A stretch of DNA of 64,000 bases from Chloroflexota bacterium (GTDB lineage Bacteria > Chloroflexota > Anaerolineae > Caldilineales > Caldilineaceae): contig JAGWYN010000012.1 of NCBI GenBank assembly GCA_018969295.1, positions 47,738 to 111,737 of the forward strand, in the 5' to 3' direction. How positions within the stretch are numbered: position 1 is the first letter of the stretch; each line of letters starts with the position of its first letter. Positions 10,401 through 18,500 of this stretch are shown piece after piece. Both the position numbers and the translations under genes were made by a program. The notes under the pieces were generated by a model that did not search any database, had not been told where the DNA came from, and was given only the letters and a program-made list of their open reading frames with translations.

Positions 10401-13400
10401 GCGGTGTCGACGGCCAGGGTGGGGCCTTGCAGACCCAGGGTGTAGGCCAGGCGGCCAGCGGCAAGGCTGTGGCCGCTGCTGGTGACCGCATGGGTGTCCA
10501 ACTCGGCCAGATTTTGAACCGTGTGGGGGGTGCCATATTCGCTGGTGCTGATCCCGACAAAGACCCCGGTCTGGCTGTCGACGAGGGAGCGCGGCGCGAG
10601 CGCGGCACGTTCCAACGCTTCCCAGCTGACCTCCAGGAGCAGGCGATGTTGCGGGTCGATCCCGCGCGCCTCACGCGGGGAAATCCCGAAAAAGAGGGGG
10701 TCGAACTGGTCGATGGCCTCCAGGAAGGCGCCGTTGCGTGTGTACATCTTGCCGGGGGCAGGGCGCTGCGGGTCGTAGTAGTTGTCGACAGGCCAGCGTT
10801 CGGGTGGAATTTCGCGCACGCAATCGACCCCATTTCGCAGCAACTCCCAGAAGGCTTCTGGTGAAGAGGCTCCTGGGAAGCGGCAGCCGATGCTGAGCAC
10901 GGCGATCGCCTCGTGCGTCTGGGCTGTGGCTGGGTGTGGGGGGGCAGCGGGCAAGGCGGGCGCGGCGGAAGGGGGGGTGGTCGGCAGCAGGGGCCACAGA
11001 TAGCCGGTCAACGCTGCGACTGTAGGGTATTCCAGGGCGACGGTTGCGGGCAGGGGCAGCGCCAGTTCTGTGGCGAGCTGCCGTCTCAGTTCGAGGGCCA
11101 TCAACGAATCCATGCCCAGCTCAGCAAAGCCCTGATGGGAGGGGAAGTTCTGCAGCTGCAGCAGTTGGCGCAGCTGTTCGTGGATCCAGCGTTCCAGCGT
11201 TTCGGGGGACGAGAAGGAGTGTGTTGAGGGGGCGGGGGGAGGGGCAGCGGGCGGGCCGGCTGGCTGGCCGGCTGTTGGGTCAAGTCTGGAGAGAAAAGGG
11301 CGGGCTCTGGCGAATTCATAGAGTGGTCTCAGGCGATCCCACTGGATATCTGCGACGACCATCTGTGCCGCTGTGGTGGAGAGCAGGTGGGTCTGCAGGG
11401 CAAGGGCCTGGTGGGGGGCGAAGGCATGGACTCCTATTGCCAGGAACATGGCCTGGGCCTCTGCGCTGGCAAGCCCGTCTGTCCAGGGGCCCCAGGCAAT
11501 GCTCAAGGCGGGAAGCCCTTGGGTGTGTCGATAGGCGGCCAGCCCATCCAAAAAATGATTGGCTGCGCCGTAGTGGGCCTGTTGTTTGCTTCCCCAGATA
11601 CCGGCACCGGACGCGTAGCAGACAAAGAAATCCAAGGTCAGCTTTTGGGTGAGCTGGTGCAGGATCCAGCCGCCGAGTTTGGGGCGCATCACAGCGGCCA
11701 CATCGACCCACTGCATGCTGGTGAGGGGTTGGAAGCCAGCCACGCCGGCGGCATGAAACAGTCCGCGCAGCGGATAGGGGCTCTCTGCGATTGTGTCGAA
11801 CAGACGCTGCATGGCCTCTTCGTCGGCGACATCTACCTGGGCGATTTCCACCTGGACCCCTCTGTTTTGCAGGGCTGTAACAGCGGCCTGTTGGGCGGCC
11901 TGGACGATCCCATGTCGTCCTGTCAAGAGGAGATGGCGTGCGCCCTGGTCTGCCAGCCAGCCGGCGAGGTGCAGGCCGAGTGCGCCGAGTCCCCCGGTGA
12001 TGAGGTAGTGCGCGTCGCTCCGGAGGGTCCAGGGGGTGGGGGAGGTCGGCAGTTTTTGGCAACGAACCAGCCGTGCTGCGTAGCGGTGGCCCTTGCGGTA
12101 GGCAATTTGGTCTTCGCCGTCTTCAGTGTTTTTGCAGAGTTCGGTCAAGAGTTGCTGGGCGGCTGCTTCTGCTGTCATCTCGCCATCCAGATCGACCAGC
12201 CCGCCCCACAGCTGAGGATATTCCAGCCCGATCCCGCGTCCCAGACCCCAGAGGGGGGTTTGGTCCACTGCGACTGTTGTCTGGTCGGGTGTCACCTGTT
12301 GTGCAGCTTGGGTGACGATCCAGAGGCGGGGGGCGTCCTGTGGGGGGGCGGCCAGTGGGGGGGCGGCCAGTGTCTGGAGGATGTGCAGGATGCTGCTGCA
12401 GGATTTTTGTTGCCGCTGTTCCAGCATCTGGAAAGTGAGGGGGGCGGGTGGATTCAGTCCCCAGAGGTGGACCACACCGCGCAGGGGCACTCTGGAGGGG
12501 GTATTTTGTTGGAGCCATTCGGCGATCGCTGCGGGCGGGGTGTGGGCGGCAAAGAGTTGGGTCTGTTCGCCGAGGGCTTCGAGTTGGCGAGCCAGCGCTG
12601 TGCCCACGCCCTGGGTGTCGGCCAGCAGCAACCAGGCTCCTGGCAAAGCTGGGGGCAGTGTGTTGTGGCCGGGCGTTGTTTCCCAGTCGACCTTGTAGAG
12701 CAGGGGGGAGGGGGGGGCTTCTCCGGTGGGCAGCCAGCAGCGCTGCCGCTGGAAGGGGTAGGTGGGCAGCGGGACCTTGCAGGGGCGTTGGGGGTGGAGG
12801 GCTGGCCAGTGTGGTGTGGCGCCCAGCGTATAGAGGGTTCCGAGGCTGGTGAGCAGTTGCTGCCAGCTTCTGCGGTCTGCGTGCAGGCTGGGCAGCCTGA
12901 CTCCTTGGGCATCCCCGGTCAGTCCCAGCAAGGTGGTCTGGGGGCCGATTTCCAGCCAGATGTCGACACCTGCTGCGCTGATTGTCGCCACGCCCTCGGC
13001 GAAACGGACGGCTTCTCGTGCCTGGCGTACCCAGTACTGCGGGTGGGTCACCTCGTCGGCGACGAACTGTCCGGTCAGATTGGAGACCAGCGGCACTGTG
13101 GGAGGGGCATAGGTGATTTCGGCGGCCACGCTGGCGAAGGCTGCCAGCATCGGGTCGAGCAGTGGTGAGTGGAACGCCTGGGAGACGGCCAACGGGCGTG
13201 TCTTCACCCCTTCGGCTTCCAGCTGGGCGGCCACTGCCTGCACATCTGCCCGTTGTCCGCTGAGGACGACGCTGGTGGATCCGTTGATGGCGGCGACCGC
13301 CACCGTGGCTGCGTAGGGGGCCACGGCGTTCTGGGCGTGTGCGACTTCTGTGAAGGCTGCCACCATTGCGCCGTCGGCGGTCAGGGCGCCCATCAAGCGT

Positions 13401-15418
13401 CCGCGTGCGGCGACGAGCTTGAGTCCATCGGCAAGGCTGAAGACACCGGCGACGCAGGCGGCCACGAGTTCTCCGATGCTGTGTCCGAGCAGGTAAGTGG
13501 GGTTTACGCCCCAACGCAGCCAGAGCTGGGCCAGCGCGTACTCGAGCACGAACAGGGCGGGCTGTGTGTATTGGGTTTCGTCGATCCGGGTGGGCTGGCG
13601 GGTTGAGTAGAGCACCTCCAGCAAGGATTCACCCAGGTGGTTTTGCAGCAGGGCATCGCATTCGTCCAGCAGGCGGTGGAATTCTGGCTCGGTGTCATAC
13701 AGCTCGCGTCCCATCTGGGCATATTGTGCGCCCTGGCCGGTGAAGAGGAAGGCGATGCGGGGGCTTGCGTTGTGGGAAGAGGCCTCTCCGTGCACGGTAT
13801 CTGGCGTGTTTTTCTGCTGTGTGTAGGCGGTCAGGCTGGCCTGGAGCTGGTGGAGGGTGGGGGTGACGATGCTGAGGCGATGGGCAAAGTGGCTGCGGCC
13901 GGTCTGTGCGGTGTAGCAGATCTCGTCCAGGGTGGACGAAGTTTTCTGTAAAAAGTAGCTGTACTTGTGGGCCAGATCGTGCAGGGCCTGTTCGGTTTTG
14001 GCGGAGAGTGTCAGCAGATGCCAGGGCTGGTGGTTGGGTAGGGGAGAGGAGGAGGGGGGGGGAGCTTGTTCGAGGAGGAGGTGGGCATTGGTGCCGCTGA
14101 TGCCAAAGCTGCTGACACCGGCCATTCGGCTGCGTGTCTGGTTTTTGGGCCATGGGGTCAGGGAGAGTGGGATGTGGAGGGGGGAGCTTTCCCAGTCGAA
14201 GTAGGGATTGGGGTGCTGAAAATGGAGGTGTGGGGGGATCTGTTCGTATTGCAAGGCCAGGATCACCTTGATCACCCCGGCGATGCCGGCGGCTCCTTCG
14301 AGATGGGCCAGATTGGTCTTGACGGAGCCTACCCAGAGTGGGCGGTCGCGTTGGCCGAAGACGGCGTGGAGGGCGCCGAGTTCGATCGGATCGCCCAGGG
14401 TGGTGCCGGTGCCGTGTGCTTCAACAAAATCGATCTGTCCGGGTTCGAGGCCGGCTTGCTGCAGCGCCTGGCGAATCACGGCCTGCTGTGCTGGGCCGCT
14501 GGGGGCGGTCAGGCCGCTGCTGCGTCCGTCCTGGTTGATCATCGAGCCACGGAGGAGGGCCAGGATGGGGTCGCCGTCGCGCTGTGCATCGGAGAGGCGT
14601 TTGAGCACGACCATTCCGCAGCCTTCTCCTCGGCCAAAGCCATTGGCTGCGGCGTCGAAGGTTTTGCAGCGTCCATCTGGTGCAAACAGTCGATCTTCTG
14701 GGGTGAGGCTGTCGGCGGCCCAGTCGTCGGTCAGGATCAAATTGACACCGCCGGCCACGGCCAAGCTGCATTCGCGGTTGCGCAGGCTTTGGCAGGCGTG
14801 GTGTAAGGCGACCAGCGAGGAGGAGCAGGCGGTATCCACCACGACTGCCGGGCCGGTCAAGCCCAGGACATAGGCCAGGCGGCCGGCTGCGACGCTGGGG
14901 CTGGTTCCGGTGAGTTTCAGCAGGGGGTCGTGCGGGTCGTTGCGGGTCTGTTCGCGGACGAGCAGGGCATAATCGCTTGCCCACATGCCGACGAAGACCC
15001 CTGTTGGGCTGTTGAACAACGTGTCGGGGGGGATGTAGGCGCTTTCCAGCGCTTCCCAGGTCACTTCCAGCAGGAGCCGCTGTTGGGGGTCCATGAGCAT
15101 GGCTTCGCGCGGTGAAATGCCGAAAAAGGTGGGGTCGAAGCGTTCCACATCTGCCAAAAACCCTCCCCAGCAGGGGCGTGGGGGAAGTTCTGTGGGGGAG
15201 CGGCGTGCAGGGGGCATTGCGACCACCCCGTCGCGGCCTGTCTGGAGCAGCTGCCAGAACGCTTCCGGCGTATCACTTCCTCCTGGGAAACGACAGGCCA
15301 TGCCGATGACGGCGATCGGCTCTTTGTAGGTTTCCAGCTGCCCTTTCAGTCTTTGAATCACTGCAGCTGACTGTTGCAACGAGGTCAGCAGCTGTTGTTC
15401 GCGTGTGGGGTGGTTCAT
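4445..15418 (-). CDS. Two-module type I PKS: KS-AT-KR-ACP / KS-AT-DH-ER-KR-ACP
   Basis: 3657 residues. Module A: KS (VDTACSSS near 197), AT (GHSIGEL near 648; QAFHS near 748), KR (ITGGLGALGL near 1139; catalytic Tyr in HYGAAN near 1286) and ACP (GMDSLMAL near 1436). Module B: KS (VDTACSSA near 1671), AT (GHSVGEL near 2111; HAFHS near 2216), DH (DHVVYDAVVVP near 2424; LIDTFFQ near 2591), ER (HAAAGGVG near 3089), KR (ITGGLGALGL near 3284, LDD motif, NYAAAN) and ACP (GLDSLMAV near 3569). The HAFHS signature is the usual malonyl-CoA one. The B-module KR has LDD (B-type), the A-module KR does not. The DH first motif has Asp where Gly is usual (HxxxGxxxxP). N-terminal coiled coil and C-terminal helical tail look like docking elements. 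Predicted processing is a beta-hydroxyl, then full reduction. It follows the upstream PKS by 96 bp and overlaps the downstream gene. Confidence 0.96.
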   Translation of the reverse strand: MNHPTREQQLLTSLQQSAAVIQRLKGQLETYKEPIAVIGMACRFPGGSDTPEAFWQLLQTGRDGVVAMPPARRSPTELPPRPCWGGFLADVERFDPTFFGISPREAMLMDPQQRLLLEVTWEALESAYIPPDTLFNSPTGVFVGMWASDYALLVREQTRNDPHDPLLKLTGTSPSVAAGRLAYVLGLTGPAVVVDTACSSSLVALHHACQSLRNRECSLAVAGGVNLILTDDWAADSLTPEDRLFAPDGRCKTFDAAANGFGRGEGCGMVVLKRLSDAQRDGDPILALLRGSMINQDGRSSGLTAPSGPAQQAVIRQALQQAGLEPGQIDFVEAHGTGTTLGDPIELGALHAVFGQRDRPLWVGSVKTNLAHLEGAAGIAGVIKVILALQYEQIPPHLHFQHPNPYFDWESSPLHIPLSLTPWPKNQTRSRMAGVSSFGISGTNAHLLLEQAPPPSSSPLPNHQPWHLLTLSAKTEQALHDLAHKYSYFLQKTSSTLDEICYTAQTGRSHFAHRLSIVTPTLHQLQASLTAYTQQKNTPDTVHGEASSHNASPRIAFLFTGQGAQYAQMGRELYDTEPEFHRLLDECDALLQNHLGESLLEVLYSTRQPTRIDETQYTQPALFVLEYALAQLWLRWGVNPTYLLGHSIGELVAACVAGVFSLADGLKLVAARGRLMGALTADGAMVAAFTEVAHAQNAVAPYAATVAVAAINGSTSVVLSGQRADVQAVAAQLEAEGVKTRPLAVSQAFHSPLLDPMLAAFASVAAEITYAPPTVPLVSNLTGQFVADEVTHPQYWVRQAREAVRFAEGVATISAAGVDIWLEIGPQTTLLGLTGDAQGVRLPSLHADRRSWQQLLTSLGTLYTLGATPHWPALHPQRPCKVPLPTYPFQRQRCWLPTGEAPPSPLLYKVDWETTPGHNTLPPALPGAWLLLADTQGVGTALARQLEALGEQTQLFAAHTPPAAIAEWLQQNTPSRVPLRGVVHLWGLNPPAPLTFQMLEQRQQKSCSSILHILQTLAAPPLAAPPQDAPRLWIVTQAAQQVTPDQTTVAVDQTPLWGLGRGIGLEYPQLWGGLVDLDGEMTAEAAAQQLLTELCKNTEDGEDQIAYRKGHRYAARLVRCQKLPTSPTPWTLRSDAHYLITGGLGALGLHLAGWLADQGARHLLLTGRHGIVQAAQQAAVTALQNRGVQVEIAQVDVADEEAMQRLFDTIAESPYPLRGLFHAAGVAGFQPLTSMQWVDVAAVMRPKLGGWILHQLTQKLTLDFFVCYASGAGIWGSKQQAHYGAANHFLDGLAAYRHTQGLPALSIAWGPWTDGLASAEAQAMFLAIGVHAFAPHQALALQTHLLSTTAAQMVVADIQWDRLRPLYEFARARPFLSRLDPTAGQPAGPPAAPPPAPSTHSFSSPETLERWIHEQLRQLLQLQNFPSHQGFAELGMDSLMALELRRQLATELALPLPATVALEYPTVAALTGYLWPLLPTTPPSAAPALPAAPPHPATAQTHEAIAVLSIGCRFPGASSPEAFWELLRNGVDCVREIPPERWPVDNYYDPQRPAPGKMYTRNGAFLEAIDQFDPLFFGISPREARGIDPQHRLLLEVSWEALERAALAPRSLVDSQTGVFVGISTSEYGTPHTVQNLAELDTHAVTSSGHSLAAGRLAYTLGLQGPTLAVDTACSSALVALHLACQSLRAGECDLALAGGVQLMISPAGHVLLSQMQALAPDGRCKTFDASADGYGRGEGCGMVVLKRLSNALADGDPILALIQGSAVNHDGPSSGLTVPNKRAQEKLLRQALANAHTTPASIAYVEAHGTGTALGDPLEMRALGSVFGHDRPTPLLVGSVKTNVGHLEAAAGIASFVKVVLALHHREIPPHLHFNTPNPYIDWDELAIEVPTTLRPWPAAERLAGVSAFGISGTNAHLIVAAAPPPPPPSPSPRPSYLLPLSAKTATALDQIGAQYADFLRSSPPRLDELCATATLGRNHFHHRLAIVAESLPDLQEKLTHSRQESALLHSPEQPPRVAFLFTGQGAQYVNMGRELYATEPEFRRLLDECDTLLQSSLGESLLAVLYPADPSSHTRLDETQYTQPALFMLEYALAQLWLRWGIQPVCLLGHSVGELAAACVAGVFSLAEGLKLVAARGRLMGALTQPGMMVAVQAEIAKVHQFLVATNQPAAVSIAAFNGPTHVVLSGERTTVLAIVRQLESEGIKTQPLAVSHAFHSPLMEPMQAEFKAIADTIAYHPPTLPLVSNLTGQLADSDIATPDYWVRHVRNPVRFDDGIATLHKQGVDVFLEIGPKPLLIGMASQWLASPPPEETAVSTPPPTYLPSLRPGQGDWHQLLTSLGTLYTQGATIDWPAVYPPDPPRKVVLPTYPFQRQPCWLTPTPPPAVTGLRPLVDRQMHLPLQQQIVFEKQFSTLSLPFLDDHVVYDAVVVPGACHLALALSAAELLGQGPCQLHDVVFPQVLSLPAHTTRTVQYVATLPPAAEISFQIVSFTAENGAASPLLTHATGRLLPPAPTAPPPIDRAALQLRCNTPLAASAVFAAMEAAQITLGPQFRWLQAIWRNEGKGEAIAQLAQPAEVNSHGYPLFPSLIDTFFQLVAAAMLDQERTEGQLATLLPFALETFTFYAPPPPQDPLWCHVRQETEQRWQITLFTATGTVLATVHGFELRPAPAAAVQETYLHTEWLYTPAWTHQPLALPLPPLRPPHLWLVLGTAPENTDHFNRALAAALETTGSPTVLVTFGEHYGLQQQNSSSHYQATLPPLRPDAFSQLLAEMASRLNSPSLTVGVFYRSGPEDGWQELEVPDQALTHTAALLHLTQALVTTTPAARLWIVTENSQTPSPLHTLQTTEMAALPPTARRAADNMLWGLARTIALEFPELGCTCIDLAAVDSPQAIPQLLQEAQAALAVEKPTALQIAYRQDLRYVASLTPCPTPTTPSPQRLQLSRYGSIDDLTLVPLLRQPPAAKEVEIAVHAAGLNFRDLLNTLGLLADYYAEVLQVHDPQKVGLGVEFAGVVVNVGKGVTEVTVGDRVMGIHNGTFADYLLIPAAAVTKIPDRFTFEAAATLPAAYLTAWYGLKELGNLQPGEEVLIHAAAGGVGQAAVQIAQSTGATVHGTASTGKWDFLQKQGVGSIYDSRTLHFAQEILAKTAGEGVDVVFNSLNGEFIEQSFATLRPGGRFVEIGKVGIWPVDRVQSQRPDAAYYPFDIAEAGTQDPTLHPRLWQALHAEFAAGRLNALPYTLFGREEIADAFRWMQQARHVGKIVISFQKTAPLPLRQDASYLITGGLGALGLQMAEELVAEGATSLILNSRHGLAAGQPDGVQKRLRALEAKGATLHVVPADLSKRAEVEGLLAYCQTIAPLRGILHAAGLLDDGVLLQQSAARLATVMHPKVHGSWHLHCLTRQLPLDFFVCFSSAAALLGSPGQGNYAAANAFMDALMQARHQQGLPGLSINWGPWAEAGMAAPLHERMQTQGMSLIAAEQGRALFRYLLGQTLPQIGVIPAQLARLESRRSPTSPRPDQNLLQQLRERPGEQRIPLLKAYLRAEIAAVLGLKNGDALDMRSRLFDFGLDSLMAVELRNKIQANLGCPLRSTLLFDYPTLDALIPYLLYDVLQLASDPADQEAEEQPEQAALAAVEELSSAELLAFIDQKFGDVA

Positions 15419-15514
15419 GCTGCATGTCTCTGTCTGTTGAAAGGTGTCGCCGGCCTTTTGGCTGGCAGGGGTGTGCGTGTGGATCGTTGCAGGTGCATCG
15501 ATGGGCTCCTGGGC

Positions 15515-18500
15515 TCAGAGTTTTTCAAATTCTGCGGCAATTTGTGCCATCAGCGCTTCTGCCGAGAGTTCTGTGAGGGCCTGGGGGTTCCCCCCTGCTG
15601 GGTCAAGGGGGGGCGTGCTGGATTTGTCTGCTGTTGTGGGGGGGCTCTCTGCGAAGAGGGTGTTGATCAGGAACTGTTGCAACTGTTCCAGGGTTGGGTA
15701 GTCAAAGATGAGTGTAGTGGGCAGGGGGTGTTCGAGGCTGCGTCCCAGGCGGTTGCGCAGTTCGATCGCCATCAGGGAGTCGATTCCCAGCCCGAGCAGC
15801 CCTTGTCGCGGGTCGATCTGTTCGGGGGTGCGCAAGCCCAGCACACTGGCTACGGTGTTGCGCAGGTGTTGCAGCAGCTGTTGTGCGCGTTGGTCGGGGC
15901 GGGCAGTGTTCAGCTGCTGGCGCAGGCGGGCGGGCTGTTGTGGCCCGACGGCGACGGTTTTGGGTGTTGCCTGGGCCAGCTGTGTATAGAATGGCCAGGA
16001 GGGCGGGGTCAGATATTGGGTCCACTGCACAGGCACGACCCCCACCTGGCTGTCGGGCTGTTGCAGCAGGTAGGCCAGGCTCTGGATGCCTTGGGAGGGA
16101 GGGATGCTGCCGATGCCGCGTGCGGCCAGCTGGGGTTGTTGGGTGCGCACGAGGTCGGCGGCTGCGCCGATTTCGGACCAGGCGCCCCAGTTGATGCTGA
16201 GGGCTGGCAAGCCTTGGGCCTGGCGGTAGTGGGCGAAGGCATCCAGAAAGGCATTGGCGGCGGCATGATTGGCTTGTCCCCGGTTGCCCAGCAGGCTGGT
16301 GCCCGATGAAAAGAGCACAAAGAAGTCCAGCGGTAGCGTCTGGGTGGCCTGGTGCAGGGACCAGGTTCCTTGCACTTTGGGGGCCAGCACTTCGGCGAAA
16401 TGGCTCCAGTTTTGCTGCAGGAGGGCGCCGTCGCGCAGCACACCGACGGCATGGATGACCCCGCGCAGCGGATAGAGGGGGTCGATGGCGGCGAGCTGTG
16501 CGTGTACTTGAGCGGGGTCGGTGACATCGTTTTGTGCGACGGTCACGGCCACGCCCTGGGCGGTCAGGGCATCGAGTTCGGTTTGGACGGCGGGTGTGGG
16601 GCGGGTGCGCCCGGTCAGGAGCAGATGGCGTGCTCCTTCTGCGGCCAGCCAGCGGGCCACAGCCAGCCCCAGCCCACCCAGGCCGCCTGTGATCCAGTAG
16701 GTTGCGTCGGCCCGAATCGAGCTGTTGTGGCGGACGGGCAGGGTCAGGACAATTTTACCGATGTGTCTGGCCTGCTGCATATAGCGAAACGCCTGGGGTG
16801 CGGAGTGGATGGGGAAACAGCTCTGTGGGACGGGCACCCAGGTGCCGGCGGCAACGTGTTTGGTCAGGGTATCCAGGAGGGTCCGGATCTGTGCCGGTTC
16901 GCGGTCGATCAAGGTGAAGAGGTCGACAACGTGGTATTCCACATCGGCGCGAAATGCCTTGACGTCAGCTGCCGACCAGATATCGCGTTTGGCGATTTCG
17001 AGGAAACGGCCTTTGGGGGCCAGCACCGAGAGACTTTTGGCAATAAAGCCTTCGCTGGTCAGCGAATTGAGCACGAGATCGACTCCGTGTCCGTCGGTTT
17101 CGCGCTGAATCTGTTCGGCAAACTCCAGGGTGCGCGAATGGTACAGATGGGATACGCCCATCGCCTGGAGTGTGGCCCACTTGCTGGGGCTGGCGGTTGC
17201 ATAGACGTCTGCCCCGGCTGCCAGGGCGATTTGCACAGCGGCCAGGCCGGTGCCGCCCGTAGCGGCATGGATCAGGACTTTGTCGCCGGGTGCGATCCGG
17301 CCGACTGTGTGCAGGGCGTAGTATGCGGTTAAAAAATTGATCGGCAGGGTCGCCGCTTCGGTCCAGGTCAGCGGAGGGGGGATGGGGGCGACCAGATCGG
17401 CGGCGACCGTGATGTACTCGCTGAAGCTGCCTTTGACAGCCAGCACCCGATCGCCTGGCTGGAAGCGGGTCACGCCTGGGCCGAGGGCGACAATTTCCCC
17501 GGCGCATTCGCCGCCGAGCCGATCGCGCTGGAAGGGCAGGATCCCGAGCACATCCAGCAGATCCAAAAAATTCAGCCCACAGGCCTGCACGCGGATTTCC
17601 ACTTCACCTGCGGAGGGGGGCTGGCGGGGCACCGGCGACAGCTGGAGCTGATCCAGCGTACCCCGTTCGCGAACCTCCAGCCGATAGGGGGTGGGGGGCA
17701 AGGGAAGTGCAGGGGGGGGCGGGTAGTGTTGCAGCCGGGCGACGTAGCGTCTGTTTTGGCGCAGGGCGACCTGTGTCTCGGGGGCCAGCGGGTCGTCTGT
17801 CATCTCTGCGCACAGGGCTGCGGCCTGTGCAGCTGGGCGGGTCGCATCCAGATCGATGCAGACCAGCCCCAGTTCAGGATGTTCCAGGGAGATGACCTTG
17901 CCCATGCCCCACAGGGGGGCCTGGGCGAAGCCCTCCACGTGGTCGTCGGCGGTGGCAGCCTGTGCTGCCTGGGTGACCAGCCAGAGTTTTGGTGGCCGTT
18001 GTCTTTGCAGGAGTGCCTGTGTCAGATGCAGCAGTGTGCTGCAGCCTTGTCGGGTCGTCTCTGCCGGGGAATCTGGGTGGGTGAGGGAGGGGGCAATGCC
18101 CCAGAGGTGGACGACCCCATGCAGGTCGGGCAATGTTGCCAGCAAAGCCTGAAAGTCTGCCGGCAGATCGGGGCGGATCGAATAGGTGTTGGCTGCGGGC
18201 TGGGCATAGAGTTCTGCGGGATAGACCAGCAGCGGCTGTTCGCCACGTTGTTGGAGTTCGCTGGCCAGGGCGGCGCCGACCCCTGCTGCATCGGCCAGGA
18301 GCAGCCAGACCCGTCCTGTGGGGGGTGCAGGGGAAGGTGCCTGGGTCACCAGCAGCGTCTGATCGTAGAATGGCAGGCTGGTCGTGCCGGAGAAGCCACT
18401 GGCGGCCAGCAGCGCTTCCCAGGCTGTGCGGCTCAGCAACGGATGGGTCCGCTCATCGGCGAAGCGCCACCACCCTTCGGTCAGGCCGAAGGTCAAATCC

